From CAVSKL01 sp963728475 [NCBI: Candidatus Eiseniibacteriota bacterium] (GTDB lineage Bacteria; Eisenbacteria; RBG-16-71-46; JABDJR01), in NCBI GenBank assembly GCA_963728475.1, contig CAVSKL010000003.1:372001-436000 (forward strand): a stretch of 64,000 nucleotides of DNA, in the 5' to 3' direction. The notes under the pieces were generated by a model, which worked only from the letters and a program-made list of their open reading frames with translations, made no database searches and was not told where the DNA came from. Positions within the stretch are counted from its first letter, which is position 1; every line of letters begins with the position of its first letter. A program made the position numbers and the translations under genes. Shown here piece after piece: positions 1-8,200 of the stretch.

Positions 1-238
1 CCGCGCCCCGCCGGCGCGCTTTCCCCAACTCCTGCCATCCCGGTGCCACATTCGCGGGGTAGAAGGGAGCGGGGGCCGGGGACCCCGGAACCCTCAATCC
101 CCCGCAGGGTATATGCTTCCGGGCCTCTCCCCCTCGTGGGCGCGGCCCGGGCTGGACCCCGGCCCCCGGCATGCGAGACGCTCGTAGCGAGTATTGGGAC
201 GGGGACAGGCGCCGCCGAACCGGACCGAGGGGGACGAG
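1..238. other. Left-edge region without a supported gene
   Basis: I see no reading frame with a family signature on either strand. A long frame that opens at 43 is not a gene here: it runs through the tonB-like and exbB genes in another frame and is real only where it becomes ExbD. A GAGGGGGA Shine-Dalgarno-like stretch near 228-235 lies just before the preferred TTG start of the next gene. Any promoter for that operon should lie in this stretch, but no clear -35/-10 pair is visible in the GC-rich background. Confidence 0.5.
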
Positions 239-1396
239 TTGACCACCAGACGACAGGAAGTGCGACGGGAGCCCGGAGCCGGGACATGGCTTCTGGCCGG
301 GTTGCTCACGCTCCTCCTGCACGTCGCGGTGGTGGGGGGGATCTATGCCGGCCGCCCCCCGTCCCCGCCGCCGCCTCCCGTCCCCGACCCCGCGCCCATC
401 GAGTTCGTGTTCGCGCCCAAGGCGGCTCCGCCCGCGCCGGCCCGGGACGCCGGCCAGCCCCGGGAGTTCACCGAACTCCCCCCCGACCGCAAGGACCAGG
501 CCCCCGAGCACGCCGACCTCCTCAGCAACGTGACCAGCCGGGCGCGGCAGGAAAGCCCGAGCGACCGGGACACCGGGCTCCCCCGGATGACCGGGGCCTC
601 GGACTTTCCGCACGTCGCCCTCAGCCCGGGCGGAGGGCCCGCGCAACCGAAGCAGCCGTCCCCGGCCCAGGCGAACCCCGCCCAGACCCCGCCTCGAGAG
701 CAGCCTCCCTCTCCGGACCGGACGGCGGGGTCCCCGGAAGAGCCCAAGGCCCCCGCCGACCCGTCCGAGGCCGTGAAGGACGGTTCCAAGCCTGCCGAGC
801 GCATCCCGGGGAAGCCGGCCTTCGAACCGAACCCGGCGCCGCCGAAGCCCGCGCCGGACGAGAGCCCGCTCATCCGCAAGTTCGATCCGGATCACCCCGC
901 GGCCCTGGACCCGGACAAGGCCCGGTTGCTCTCGCCCTTCGCCAACTACGACATCCTCCAGGACGCCATGCAGAACCCCGGCGGGGGGGCGCCGCTCCCG
1001 GGCGGGATCAGCCTCAACACCCTCGAGTGGCCCTACGCTCCATGGCTCCAGCAGTTCACCCGGGACTTCCTGGCCCGGTGGACCGCCCCCTACGCCTATC
1101 GCATGGGGATGATCCACGGCTCCCAGGTGCTGGAGCTGGAGATCGCGCCGGACGGGAAGCTGCTGCGCATGGACCTGTTGGCCGAGGAAGGGGACAGCGT
1201 GCTGGTTACGACCAGCGAGCTCACCTTCCGGGCGATGGCCCCGTTCCATCCGCTCCCCTCGGACTTCCCGGAGAAGACGCTCATTCTCCGCATCAAGCTC
1301 GTCTATCCCGACCTGCGGCGGGAGTACGAACAGCTCCAGGAGCGCCGCCGGGAGCAGGAGCCCGAGCGCCCCCGGCGCGGAGGCCGCCGCCCCTGA
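239..1396 (+). CDS. TonB/TolA-like energy transducer, proline-rich
   Basis: Predicted periplasm-spanning transducer that couples the ExbB/ExbD proton channel to outer-membrane partners. About 385 residues: a short basic N-terminus, one membrane anchor around residues 15-37, a long Pro/Ala/Lys-rich stretch to about residue 215, then a compact C-terminal domain (about residues 255-365) ending near ILRIKLVYPDL, as expected for a TonB/TolA-type tail. I chose TTG at 239 because GAGGGGGA sits five bases upstream; an earlier TTG at 194 is in frame but has no such site. It heads an operon with exbB (39-base gap) and exbD. Membership rests on architecture and neighbours, since the tail is too divergent to name TonB or TolA. 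Confidence 0.8.
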   Translation: MTTRRQEVRREPGAGTWLLAGLLTLLLHVAVVGGIYAGRPPSPPPPPVPDPAPIEFVFAPKAAPPAPARDAGQPREFTELPPDRKDQAPEHADLLSNVTSRARQESPSDRDTGLPRMTGASDFPHVALSPGGGPAQPKQPSPAQANPAQTPPREQPPSPDRTAGSPEEPKAPADPSEAVKDGSKPAERIPGKPAFEPNPAPPKPAPDESPLIRKFDPDHPAALDPDKARLLSPFANYDILQDAMQNPGGGAPLPGGISLNTLEWPYAPWLQQFTRDFLARWTAPYAYRMGMIHGSQVLELEIAPDGKLLRMDLLAEEGDSVLVTTSELTFRAMAPFHPLPSDFPEKTLILRIKLVYPDLRREYEQLQERRREQEPERPRRGGRRP

Positions 1397-1435
1397 TCCC
1401 CGCCGCAATCCCGCGGCTCCACCGGAGGTTCGTGA

Positions 1436-2059
1436 ATGCTCGATTTCTTCGCCAAGGCAGGAATTCTCATCTACCCCCTGGGGCTGTGCAGCCTGGTCGC
1501 CTGCACCATCACCATCGAGCGGATGTTCGCGCTCCGCCGGAGCCGGGTGCTCCCGCGCGAGATCGTGGAAGTGGTGGACGCGGTGCAGCCGTCCCGGGAC
1601 CTGAGCGTGGCCCTGCAGGTGGTGCGGAAGAACCCGGGAGTGCTGGCCAACATCATGCGGGCGGGGCTCGAGAACGCGGACCAGCCCTGGGAGATCATGC
1701 GCGACACCACCCTCGACGTGGGCCGCCAGGAGACGAGCCGGCTCGAACGCAACCTGGTCTGGCTCCAGACCGTGGCCCAGGCGGCGCCGCTCCTGGGGCT
1801 GCTCGGCACCGTGCTCGGCATGATGAAGGTGTTCACCGCGATCTCGGTGGCGGGCCTGGGGAATCCCAAGGTCCTCTCCGAGGGGATCAGCGAAGCCATG
1901 ATCACCACCGCGGTGGGGCTGGGGATCGGGATTCCCGCGCTCATCGCCTACAACCTGCTCGAGGCCAAGGCCGAGGGGCTGGTCACCGCCATCGAGGCCC
2001 ACGCCGGCGAGCTGGTCACCCGGCTGCGGCGGAAGCCGGCGGCGGGCGCCGCGGAATGA
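1436..2059 (+). CDS. exbB: ExbB/TolQ/MotA-family proton channel subunit
   Basis: Forms the pentameric inner-membrane channel that, with ExbD, converts proton motive force into movement of the TonB-like partner. At 207 residues it has the usual length for the family. Three membrane segments are visible at about 10-30, 112-135 and 158-180, with the typical order of one helix, a long cytoplasmic loop, then two helices. The second helix carries the family-like PLLGLLGTVLGMMKVF and the third AVGLGIGIPALIAYN. The ATG start follows CCGGAGG about seven bases upstream. Its TGA overlaps the ATG of exbD (ATGA), so the two are probably translationally coupled. Confidence 0.92.
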   Translation: MLDFFAKAGILIYPLGLCSLVACTITIERMFALRRSRVLPREIVEVVDAVQPSRDLSVALQVVRKNPGVLANIMRAGLENADQPWEIMRDTTLDVGRQETSRLERNLVWLQTVAQAAPLLGLLGTVLGMMKVFTAISVAGLGNPKVLSEGISEAMITTAVGLGIGIPALIAYNLLEAKAEGLVTAIEAHAGELVTRLRRKPAAGAAE

Positions 2060-2484
2060 GCCGCATGGTCTTCCGGGAGCGGAGATCCCGGCGCCAGGTG
2101 CAGCTCAACGTCACCTCGCTGGTGGACGTGTTGTTCCTCCTCCTCATCTTCTTCATGCTCACCGGCACCTTCAAGCGGATGGGGGAGATGGAACTCAAGC
2201 TCCCCGAGTCCACCACCAGCACCCCCGCTCCGGGCGCCCAGCCCCACGCGGTGGAGCTGGACGTCCGGCAGAACGGGGAGGTGACCCTCGAAGGCCGGGC
2301 GGTGGACCCCGCCGACCTGGAGGAGCGTCTGCGGGCGATCGTGGCCAAGGATCCCGAGAGCCGGATCACCCTCAACGCGGACGAGACCGTGCCCCACGGC
2401 CGGGTCGTCCACATGCTGGACGTGATCCGGGACGCCGGGTTTGCCGGAGTGGGGTTCGGAACCACGCTCAAGACACCGCGCTGA
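2056..2484 (+). CDS. exbD: ExbD/TolR-family biopolymer transport protein
   Basis: Partner of ExbB in the proton-driven energizing complex. 142 residues: a basic N-terminus, a single membrane helix at about 20-41 with the conserved Asp at residue 24 (SLVDVLFLLLIFFML; family knowledge: this is the proton-carrying acid), then a periplasmic domain with the EVTLEGRAV and DETVPHGRVVHMLDVIRDAG signatures. It starts at the ATG that overlaps the exbB stop. The same frame stays open far upstream through exbB and the tonB-like gene, but that extension is an artefact of high GC. Confidence 0.93.
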   Translation: MSRMVFRERRSRRQVQLNVTSLVDVLFLLLIFFMLTGTFKRMGEMELKLPESTTSTPAPGAQPHAVELDVRQNGEVTLEGRAVDPADLEERLRAIVAKDPESRITLNADETVPHGRVVHMLDVIRDAGFAGVGFGTTLKTPR

Positions 2485-2603
2485 CCGGCGCTTTCGGGGC
2501 GGGCGGCGCGGGTCCCCGGAATCGGCACGTGGAAAGATCCCGCGACTCCGGGTTCGGATAGGAAGGCCGGGAGACCGCATTCCGCGGGGGCGCCCCTCGC
2601 CGC

Positions 2604-3905
2604 TTGCGGGATGGGTCCGGCCTGAGCGACCATCTCCCGGCCGTGATCCGCATCACCCGCCCGTTCATCGCCCTCCAGCACAGGAATTTCCGGTTGCTGT
2701 GGTGGGGACAGCTCGTCTCCGCCTCCGGAACCCTCATGCAGAACGCGGCCATCCTCTGGCACGTGTCGCTGCTCGTGCCCGACGACCGGAAGGGCCTGGC
2801 CCTGGGACTGGTGGGCCTGGTGCGGGTGATCCCCATCGTCATCTTCTCGCTGGTGGGGGGAGTGGTCGCCGACGCGGTGGACCGGCGGAAGCTCCTCTTC
2901 GTCACCCAGAGCTTCTCGCTCCTGGTCGCCGCCGCGCTCGCGTTCCTGACCTTCCGCGGGCTCCACTCGGTGTGGCCGGTGTACGTCCTGGCCGCCCTCG
3001 GCGCCGCCGCGGCGCCGTTCGACGGCCCGGCCCGTCAGTCGCTCATCCCCACCCTGGTGCCGGTGGAGCACTTCCCCAACGCGATCAGCCTCAACACCAT
3101 CATGTTCCAGGTGGCCTCGGTGGCGGGCCCGAGCCTCGGGGGGGCGGTGATCGCCGCTTTCGGCGTGAAGTGGGCCTACGCGCTCAACGCGGCTTCGTTC
3201 CTGGCGGTGATCGTGGCCCTGGCGCTCATGCGAGGAGTGCCCAGGCGGCACGTTTCCGAGGCCTCGGAGATCAACTTCAGGGCGGCCCGGGAGGGGCTCA
3301 AGTTCGTCTTCAACGCCCCCATCATCCGCTCCACCATGCTCCTGGACTTCCTGGCCACCTTCTTCGCCAGCGCCACCGGGCTCCTGCCCATCTTCGCCCA
3401 GGACATCCTCAAGGTCGGCGCCCACGGTTACGGCATCCTCTACGCCGCCCCTTCGGTGGGGGCGATGATCACCAGCCTCTTCATGGTGCAGGCGGTGGAG
3501 CACATCGACCGGCGGGGGCTGGTGCTTCTGTGGGCGATCGTGGTCTACGGGGCGGCCACGGTGGCCTTCGGGTTCTCGCGCAGTTTCTGGCTCACCTTTC
3601 TCTGCCTGGCCGGGACCGGCGCCGCCGATACGGTGAGTACGGTGCTCCGGAACATCATCCGCCAGCTCGCCACTCCGGACCGGTTGCGGGGGAGGATGAC
3701 CAGCGTCAACATGATCTTCTTCATGGGCGGCCCCCAGCTCGGGGAGATGGAGGCGGGGACGGTGGCGAACTGGCTGGGCGCCCCCTTCTCGGTGGTGACC
3801 GGGGGTCTGGCCTGCTTGGTCCTTACCGCGTGGGTCGCGGCCAGGACCCCGTCCCTGGTTCGCTACCGGCGGGAAAAGCAGCTGGAGTCCGGAATTTCCG
3901 TCTAG
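2604..3905 (+). CDS. MFS transporter, EntS-like (MFS_3) drug/siderophore exporter
   Basis: Integral inner-membrane transporter of the major facilitator superfamily with about 12 hydrophobic segments over 433 residues. The loop after the second helix has GGVVADAVDRRKLL, the family A-motif in its EntS-like form, and NFRLLWWGQLVS near the N-terminus is also typical. Enterobactin-type export or drug efflux is the known role of relatives; the substrate here is unknown. The start is uncertain: TTG 2604 gives the longest frame and GTG 2643 (VIRITRPF) is a plausible alternative, neither with a strong ribosome site. It sits 119 bp after exbD and 18 bp before a secreted hydrolase, with which it may form an operon. 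Confidence 0.85.
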   Translation: MRDGSGLSDHLPAVIRITRPFIALQHRNFRLLWWGQLVSASGTLMQNAAILWHVSLLVPDDRKGLALGLVGLVRVIPIVIFSLVGGVVADAVDRRKLLFVTQSFSLLVAAALAFLTFRGLHSVWPVYVLAALGAAAAPFDGPARQSLIPTLVPVEHFPNAISLNTIMFQVASVAGPSLGGAVIAAFGVKWAYALNAASFLAVIVALALMRGVPRRHVSEASEINFRAAREGLKFVFNAPIIRSTMLLDFLATFFASATGLLPIFAQDILKVGAHGYGILYAAPSVGAMITSLFMVQAVEHIDRRGLVLLWAIVVYGAATVAFGFSRSFWLTFLCLAGTGAADTVSTVLRNIIRQLATPDRLRGRMTSVNMIFFMGGPQLGEMEAGTVANWLGAPFSVVTGGLACLVLTAWVAARTPSLVRYRREKQLESGISV

Positions 3906-3923
3906 GAGGAATCGGAGGCCGTC

Positions 3924-4742
3924 ATGCGTCTGTCCGTTCTGGCCCTGGCGCTGGTTCTCGCCGGCGCGGGTTCCGCCCCCGCCGGGGCGACGGGGCCCTT
4001 TCCCGCCGCCGGGCACGTGATCGTCATCCACGGCTTCCGCATGTACTACGAGGACTACGGCTCCGGCCCCGCGCTGCTGCTGCTCCACGGCGGCGCCGGG
4101 AGCGGCGCCCAGTTCGCCCCCCAGATCCCTTTCTTCCAGCGGCACTTCCGGGTGATCGTCCCCGACGCCTGCGGCCAGGGCCGAAGCACCGATCGCGACG
4201 GCCCTCTCACCTACCGCGGCATGGCCGAGGACGTGGCCGCGCTCATGGACAGCCTGGAGATCCGGAAGGCCGGCGTGGTGGGATGGAGCGACGGCGGGGT
4301 CCTGGCCCTCGACCTGGCCATGCACCATCCGGACCGGGTGAGTCGTATCGCGGCCTTCGGGGCCAATTTCCGCCCCGACGGGCTCAACCCCGCGGACGCG
4401 GCCTGGGACGACACCGCCGGCGCGGCCGACTTCGGGCCGGATATGGAGCGTTTCTACCGGTCGGTGAACCCCGACCCGGATCACTACGAGGCCGAGATGA
4501 CCAAGATCATCGCGCTCTGGCGGGACCAGCCCAACTACACCCCGGCGGACCTGGCCCGCATCCGGTGCCCCGCCCTGATCGCGGCGGGGGAGCACGACGT
4601 GGTCCGCACCGAGCACACCGAGGAACTCGCCCGCTACATCCCGGGGGCCGAGCTCTGGATCGTGCCGGGGGCGTCCCACAGCGTGATGCAGGAGCAGCCG
4701 GAGCTGGTGAACCGGCGGGTGCTGGAGTTCCTGACCCGCTGA
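3924..4742 (+). CDS. Secreted alpha/beta-fold hydrolase
   Basis: 272 residues with a cleavable-looking signal peptide (about 1-22, ending in APAGA) and an alpha/beta-hydrolase body. The oxyanion region LLLLHGGAGSG (about 51-61), the nucleophile elbow GWSDGG with Ser122, the acid in AAGEHDVV (Asp225) and the histidine in PGASHSV (His252) give a complete catalytic triad. The ATG follows AGGAGGAATCGGAGGCCGTC, a good ribosome site. The substrate cannot be read from sequence; relatives include esterases, haloperoxidase-like enzymes and C-C hydrolases. It is likely co-transcribed with the MFS gene upstream and converges on the gene at 4771-5400 with a 28-bp gap. Confidence 0.88.
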   Translation: MRLSVLALALVLAGAGSAPAGATGPFPAAGHVIVIHGFRMYYEDYGSGPALLLLHGGAGSGAQFAPQIPFFQRHFRVIVPDACGQGRSTDRDGPLTYRGMAEDVAALMDSLEIRKAGVVGWSDGGVLALDLAMHHPDRVSRIAAFGANFRPDGLNPADAAWDDTAGAADFGPDMERFYRSVNPDPDHYEAEMTKIIALWRDQPNYTPADLARIRCPALIAAGEHDVVRTEHTEELARYIPGAELWIVPGASHSVMQEQPELVNRRVLEFLTR

Positions 4743-4770
4743 GGGGATGCCCCGCCGCGGGTGGGCGCAG

Positions 4771-5400
4771 TCAGCGGTGGGTGACCCCGGCGGCGATCAG
4801 CGCCGTCCCCACGGTCTGCACCAGGTGAAAGACCCCGTTGTGGTCGAACACCCCGAACCACGGCCGTCGCGGGCGCCGGGCGGCCTGGGCGCCTCCGGCG
4901 AAGAGGCTCACCAGGAGCCCCGAAGCGATCCGCCCCGCTCCGGGGAGCGCCCCCCGGAAGGCGAGCGCGTCGTAAACCGCGATGGCGGCGATGAGCGCGA
5001 GAGCCTCCAGCAGCACGAACGTGCGGAAGCGCGGCCGGAGCGCCAGCATCACGGTGCAGAGGGCACCGTAGCCCGCCCCCACCGCCGTCGCGACCCCGCC
5101 CGAGGCTCCGGAATCCAGGGCCGCCGCCGCCAGGAGCGCGGCCAGGTTCACCGCCAGCGCGGCGAAAATCGCGCCCCAGAGAAGGCGCCGGGCCCTGGGA
5201 GCGGGGGAAAGACCGTGCACCGCCGCCCCCGCCCCCGCCCCCGCGGCGAGCGATCCCAGCACCACGGTCCAGGCTCCGAGCCGGATCGACGCGCCTCCTC
5301 CCGCCGCGCCCGCCCACGCCGCTCCCGCTCCCGCCGCCAGCGCCAGGGCGAGGTCGGAGGCGGCGGTGGCGCGTTCGATCGGGTCGCGTACCAAGTCCAT
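4771..5400 (-). CDS. Polytopic membrane protein of unknown function
   Basis: 209 residues, Ala/Gly-rich, with six or seven hydrophobic segments spread over the whole length. Near the C-terminus the motif WFGVFDHNGVFHLVQ (about 185-199) is followed by a last hydrophobic segment. A DHN...HL signature like this occurs in a small group of uncharacterised bacterial membrane proteins (DUF6962-like), which I offer only as a possibility. The ATG at 5400 is the first good start. It is divergent from the kinase cluster, so the 105-bp gap 5401-5505 should hold promoters for both directions. Confidence 0.75.
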   Translation of the reverse strand: MDLVRDPIERATAASDLALALAAGAGAAWAGAAGGGASIRLGAWTVVLGSLAAGAGAGAAVHGLSPAPRARRLLWGAIFAALAVNLAALLAAAALDSGASGGVATAVGAGYGALCTVMLALRPRFRTFVLLEALALIAAIAVYDALAFRGALPGAGRIASGLLVSLFAGGAQAARRPRRPWFGVFDHNGVFHLVQTVGTALIAAGVTHR

Positions 5401-5505
5401 GAATGGGCCGCCGGCGGCGTTTGCCTGGAAACGGGTGGATTTGCGTAGGCTTCGCCACTAGAATGCCTCTGCATCTTATTCTGCCGCAAGCTTGAAGGAG
5501 CCCCC

Positions 5506-8178
5506 ATGCCCCTCGGTCCCGGCCTGCGACTCGGTCCCTACGAAATTCTCGAGCCCCTCGGCGCCGGTGGAATGGGCGAGGTCTACCGCGCCAAGGACAC
5601 CCGCCTGGACCGGCTGGTCGCGATCAAGGTGTTGCCCGGCCACCTCTCCGCCGACCCGGCGCTGCGGGAGCGGTTCGACCGGGAGGCGCGGGCGATCTCG
5701 TCGCTCTCCCATCCCCACATCTGCGCCCTCCACGACGTGGGCCACCAGGACGGGGTCGATTTCCTGGTCATGGAGTTCCTCGACGGGCAGACGCTCGCCG
5801 ACCGGTTGTCCGGCGGCCCGCTCCCCCTGGAGGAGACCCTCCGGGTCGGACGCCAGATCGCCGAGGCCCTGGCCGCCGCCCACCGGGCGGGGGTGGTGCA
5901 TCGGGATCTGAAGCCCGGCAACGTCATGCTCACCCGGGACGGGGTGAAGCTCCTCGACTTCGGGCTGGCCAAGATGGGCGTGGAGTCGGCGACGCCGGCC
6001 TCGTCCCTGACCATGCGGACGCAGTCGAGCCACAAGACGCCCCTGACCGCCGAAGGCACGATCCTGGGCACCTTCCAGTACATGGCGCCGGAGCAGCTGG
6101 AAGGGGAGGAGGCGGACACCCGCACCGACATCTTCGCCCTGGGGGCGGTGCTCTACGAGATGCTCACCGGGAGGCGCGCCTTCGAGGGAAAGAGCCAGGC
6201 GTCGCTCATCGCCTCGATCATGTCGGCGAACCCGGCGCCCATCAGCCAGCTCGTGCCGCTCACCCCGCCCGCGCTGGACCGGGTGGTGCGGACGTGCCTC
6301 AAGAAGAACCCCGACGAGCGGTGGCAGACCGCCCACGACGTGGCATTGCAGCTCGAGTGGATCGCCGAGGGGGGCTCGGCGGCGGGGCTCCCGGCCCCGG
6401 TCGCCCACCGGCGGCGGAGCCGGGAACGGGCGGCCTGGGGAATCGCGGCGGTCCTGGGCCTGGCCCTGGCGGCGGCGGTGAGCTGGTACGCGCTCAACCG
6501 CCCGGTGGAACCGGCGCGCCACATGCTCCGCTACCAGGTGCCGGTCCCGGCCGGCGTCTCCGCCGTAAACTCCCCCAAGCTCTCCCCCGACGGCCGGTAC
6601 ATGGCCTTCAACGCCACCGACACCACCGGGAAGGCGATGCTGTGGGTTCAGCCGCTCAACGCCCTCACCGCAAACCCCCTTCCCGGGACCGAGGGCGCCC
6701 GCCGGGCCATCTGGTCGCCGGACAGCCGGTCGGTGGCGTTCTTCGCCCAGGGGAAGCTCCGGAGGGTGGACATCGCCGGCGGCCCCGCGCAGATCCTCTG
6801 CGAGGCCGCAACCGGGGCCGACGGAGCCTGGAGCCCGCAGGGGGTGATCCTCTTCGACGGGAACGCGAGCGACTCCCTCCGCCGGGTCCCCGACACCGGG
6901 GGGATTCCCGAGGCGGCCACGGTCCTGGACCACGCCGATCACGAGCAGGCCGATGCCTGGCCCTACTTCCTTCCCGACGGCAAGCACTTCCTCTTCCAGG
7001 TGCAGTACTCCGACAACCGCCCCGCCGCGATCAAGGTGGGCGAGCTGGGTTCGTTCAAGGCGAAGGATCTCGAGAAGACCGACAGCCGCATGGAATACGT
7101 GCCCCCGGGCTACATCCTCTGGGTCCAGGACCGGACGCTGCTGGCCCGGGAGTTCGACGCCGGATCGCTGAAGTTCACCGGCGCGCCGTTTCCGGTTCTC
7201 GAGTCGATCGGGTCGGGCTCCCTGGGGCTCGCCCAGTTCTCGACGTCGCGCGACGGCATGCTGGCCTACCGGCAGCAGTACCAGTCCAACGATCATCTGG
7301 TCCTGGTGGATCGGACGGGCCATGTCTCGACCCTCTCCTTCGGGGTCGCCCACTTCGGGGATCCCGCGCTCTCGCCCGACGGACACCGGGTCGCGGTGGA
7401 GATGACCGACCCCGGGAACGGCATGAACGATCTCTGGATCCTGGACCTGGATCGTGGCACCCGGACGCGGCTCACCCTCGACCCCGGGGACGACGTCGTC
7501 GGCGTGTGGTCCCCCGACGGTCGCCAAGTGGCCTTCGCTTCCAACCGGGGCGGGCAGTACGACATCTACGTGAAGGCGGCGGACGGGACGGGAAGCGCGA
7601 CCCCGGTGTTCCAGAGCGGGAACTACAAGGAGCCGTGCTCCTGGTCCCCGGACGGGAAGTACATCCTGTTTCATACGCTGGACCCGAAGACCCGGTGGGA
7701 CGTCCTGGCCGTTCCCGCCGCCGGGGGCGACTCCATCGTGGTGGCCGGGGGCGCGTTCAGCCAGGGGAAGCCCGCCGTCTCCCCCGACGGGCGCTGGCTG
7801 GCCTACCAGAGCAACGAGACGGGGAAGGCCCAGATCTACGTCCAGGCCCTTCCCAGGGCCTCGGGCAAGTGGCAGGTCTCGATCGACGGCGGCACCGAGC
7901 CCTTCTGGACGGAACACGGCCGGGAGATCTGCTATCTGGACGCGGAACGGTACCTGATGACGGTGGAGGTGACGGTGGACACGGGGGGCGGGGTTCGGAC
8001 CGGCGCCCCGGTGCGCCGGTTCCGCATGCCGGTGAGCTCCGACAACGCGACCCGGAACCGCTGGTGTCCCGCCGCCGCGGGCGACCGCTTCCTGGCCGTC
8101 TCTCCCAACAGCTCCGCCGAGCTTCCCCCGACCACCATCATGGTGAACTGGGTGGACGAGCTGACCCGCCGCCGGTGA
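5506..8178 (+). CDS. Membrane Ser/Thr protein kinase with PD40 beta-propeller, copy 1
   Basis: 890 residues. A eukaryotic-like kinase domain (about 12-290) has the glycine loop GAGGMGEVY, the ATP lysine in VAIK (Lys41), HRD at 132-134, DFG at 151-153 and GTFQYMAPEQ in the activation segment, so it should be active. One membrane helix lies at about 308-330. The rest is a presumably periplasmic propeller with eight or nine SPDG-type PD40/TolB-like repeats (for example SPDGRYMAF, SPDGRQVAF, SPDGRWLAY). Family logic suggests an outside sensor driving an inside kinase; ligand and targets are unknown. The ATG follows GAAGGAG. It is first of four tandem paralogues and has the most divergent kinase DNA and P-loop-distal segments of the set. 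Confidence 0.92.
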   Translation: MPLGPGLRLGPYEILEPLGAGGMGEVYRAKDTRLDRLVAIKVLPGHLSADPALRERFDREARAISSLSHPHICALHDVGHQDGVDFLVMEFLDGQTLADRLSGGPLPLEETLRVGRQIAEALAAAHRAGVVHRDLKPGNVMLTRDGVKLLDFGLAKMGVESATPASSLTMRTQSSHKTPLTAEGTILGTFQYMAPEQLEGEEADTRTDIFALGAVLYEMLTGRRAFEGKSQASLIASIMSANPAPISQLVPLTPPALDRVVRTCLKKNPDERWQTAHDVALQLEWIAEGGSAAGLPAPVAHRRRSRERAAWGIAAVLGLALAAAVSWYALNRPVEPARHMLRYQVPVPAGVSAVNSPKLSPDGRYMAFNATDTTGKAMLWVQPLNALTANPLPGTEGARRAIWSPDSRSVAFFAQGKLRRVDIAGGPAQILCEAATGADGAWSPQGVILFDGNASDSLRRVPDTGGIPEAATVLDHADHEQADAWPYFLPDGKHFLFQVQYSDNRPAAIKVGELGSFKAKDLEKTDSRMEYVPPGYILWVQDRTLLAREFDAGSLKFTGAPFPVLESIGSGSLGLAQFSTSRDGMLAYRQQYQSNDHLVLVDRTGHVSTLSFGVAHFGDPALSPDGHRVAVEMTDPGNGMNDLWILDLDRGTRTRLTLDPGDDVVGVWSPDGRQVAFASNRGGQYDIYVKAADGTGSATPVFQSGNYKEPCSWSPDGKYILFHTLDPKTRWDVLAVPAAGGDSIVVAGGAFSQGKPAVSPDGRWLAYQSNETGKAQIYVQALPRASGKWQVSIDGGTEPFWTEHGREICYLDAERYLMTVEVTVDTGGGVRTGAPVRRFRMPVSSDNATRNRWCPAAAGDRFLAVSPNSSAELPPTTIMVNWVDELTRRR

Positions 8179-8200
8179 GTACCGAGGAGGAATCGCGATC

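Noticed and set aside
43-2055. Long open frame across the tonB-like and exbB genes that would give an 813-residue protein ending in ExbD
   Set aside because: The upstream part is low-complexity Arg/Pro/Gly-rich sequence in the wrong frame of two recognised genes; only the ExbD portion from 2056 has family character.
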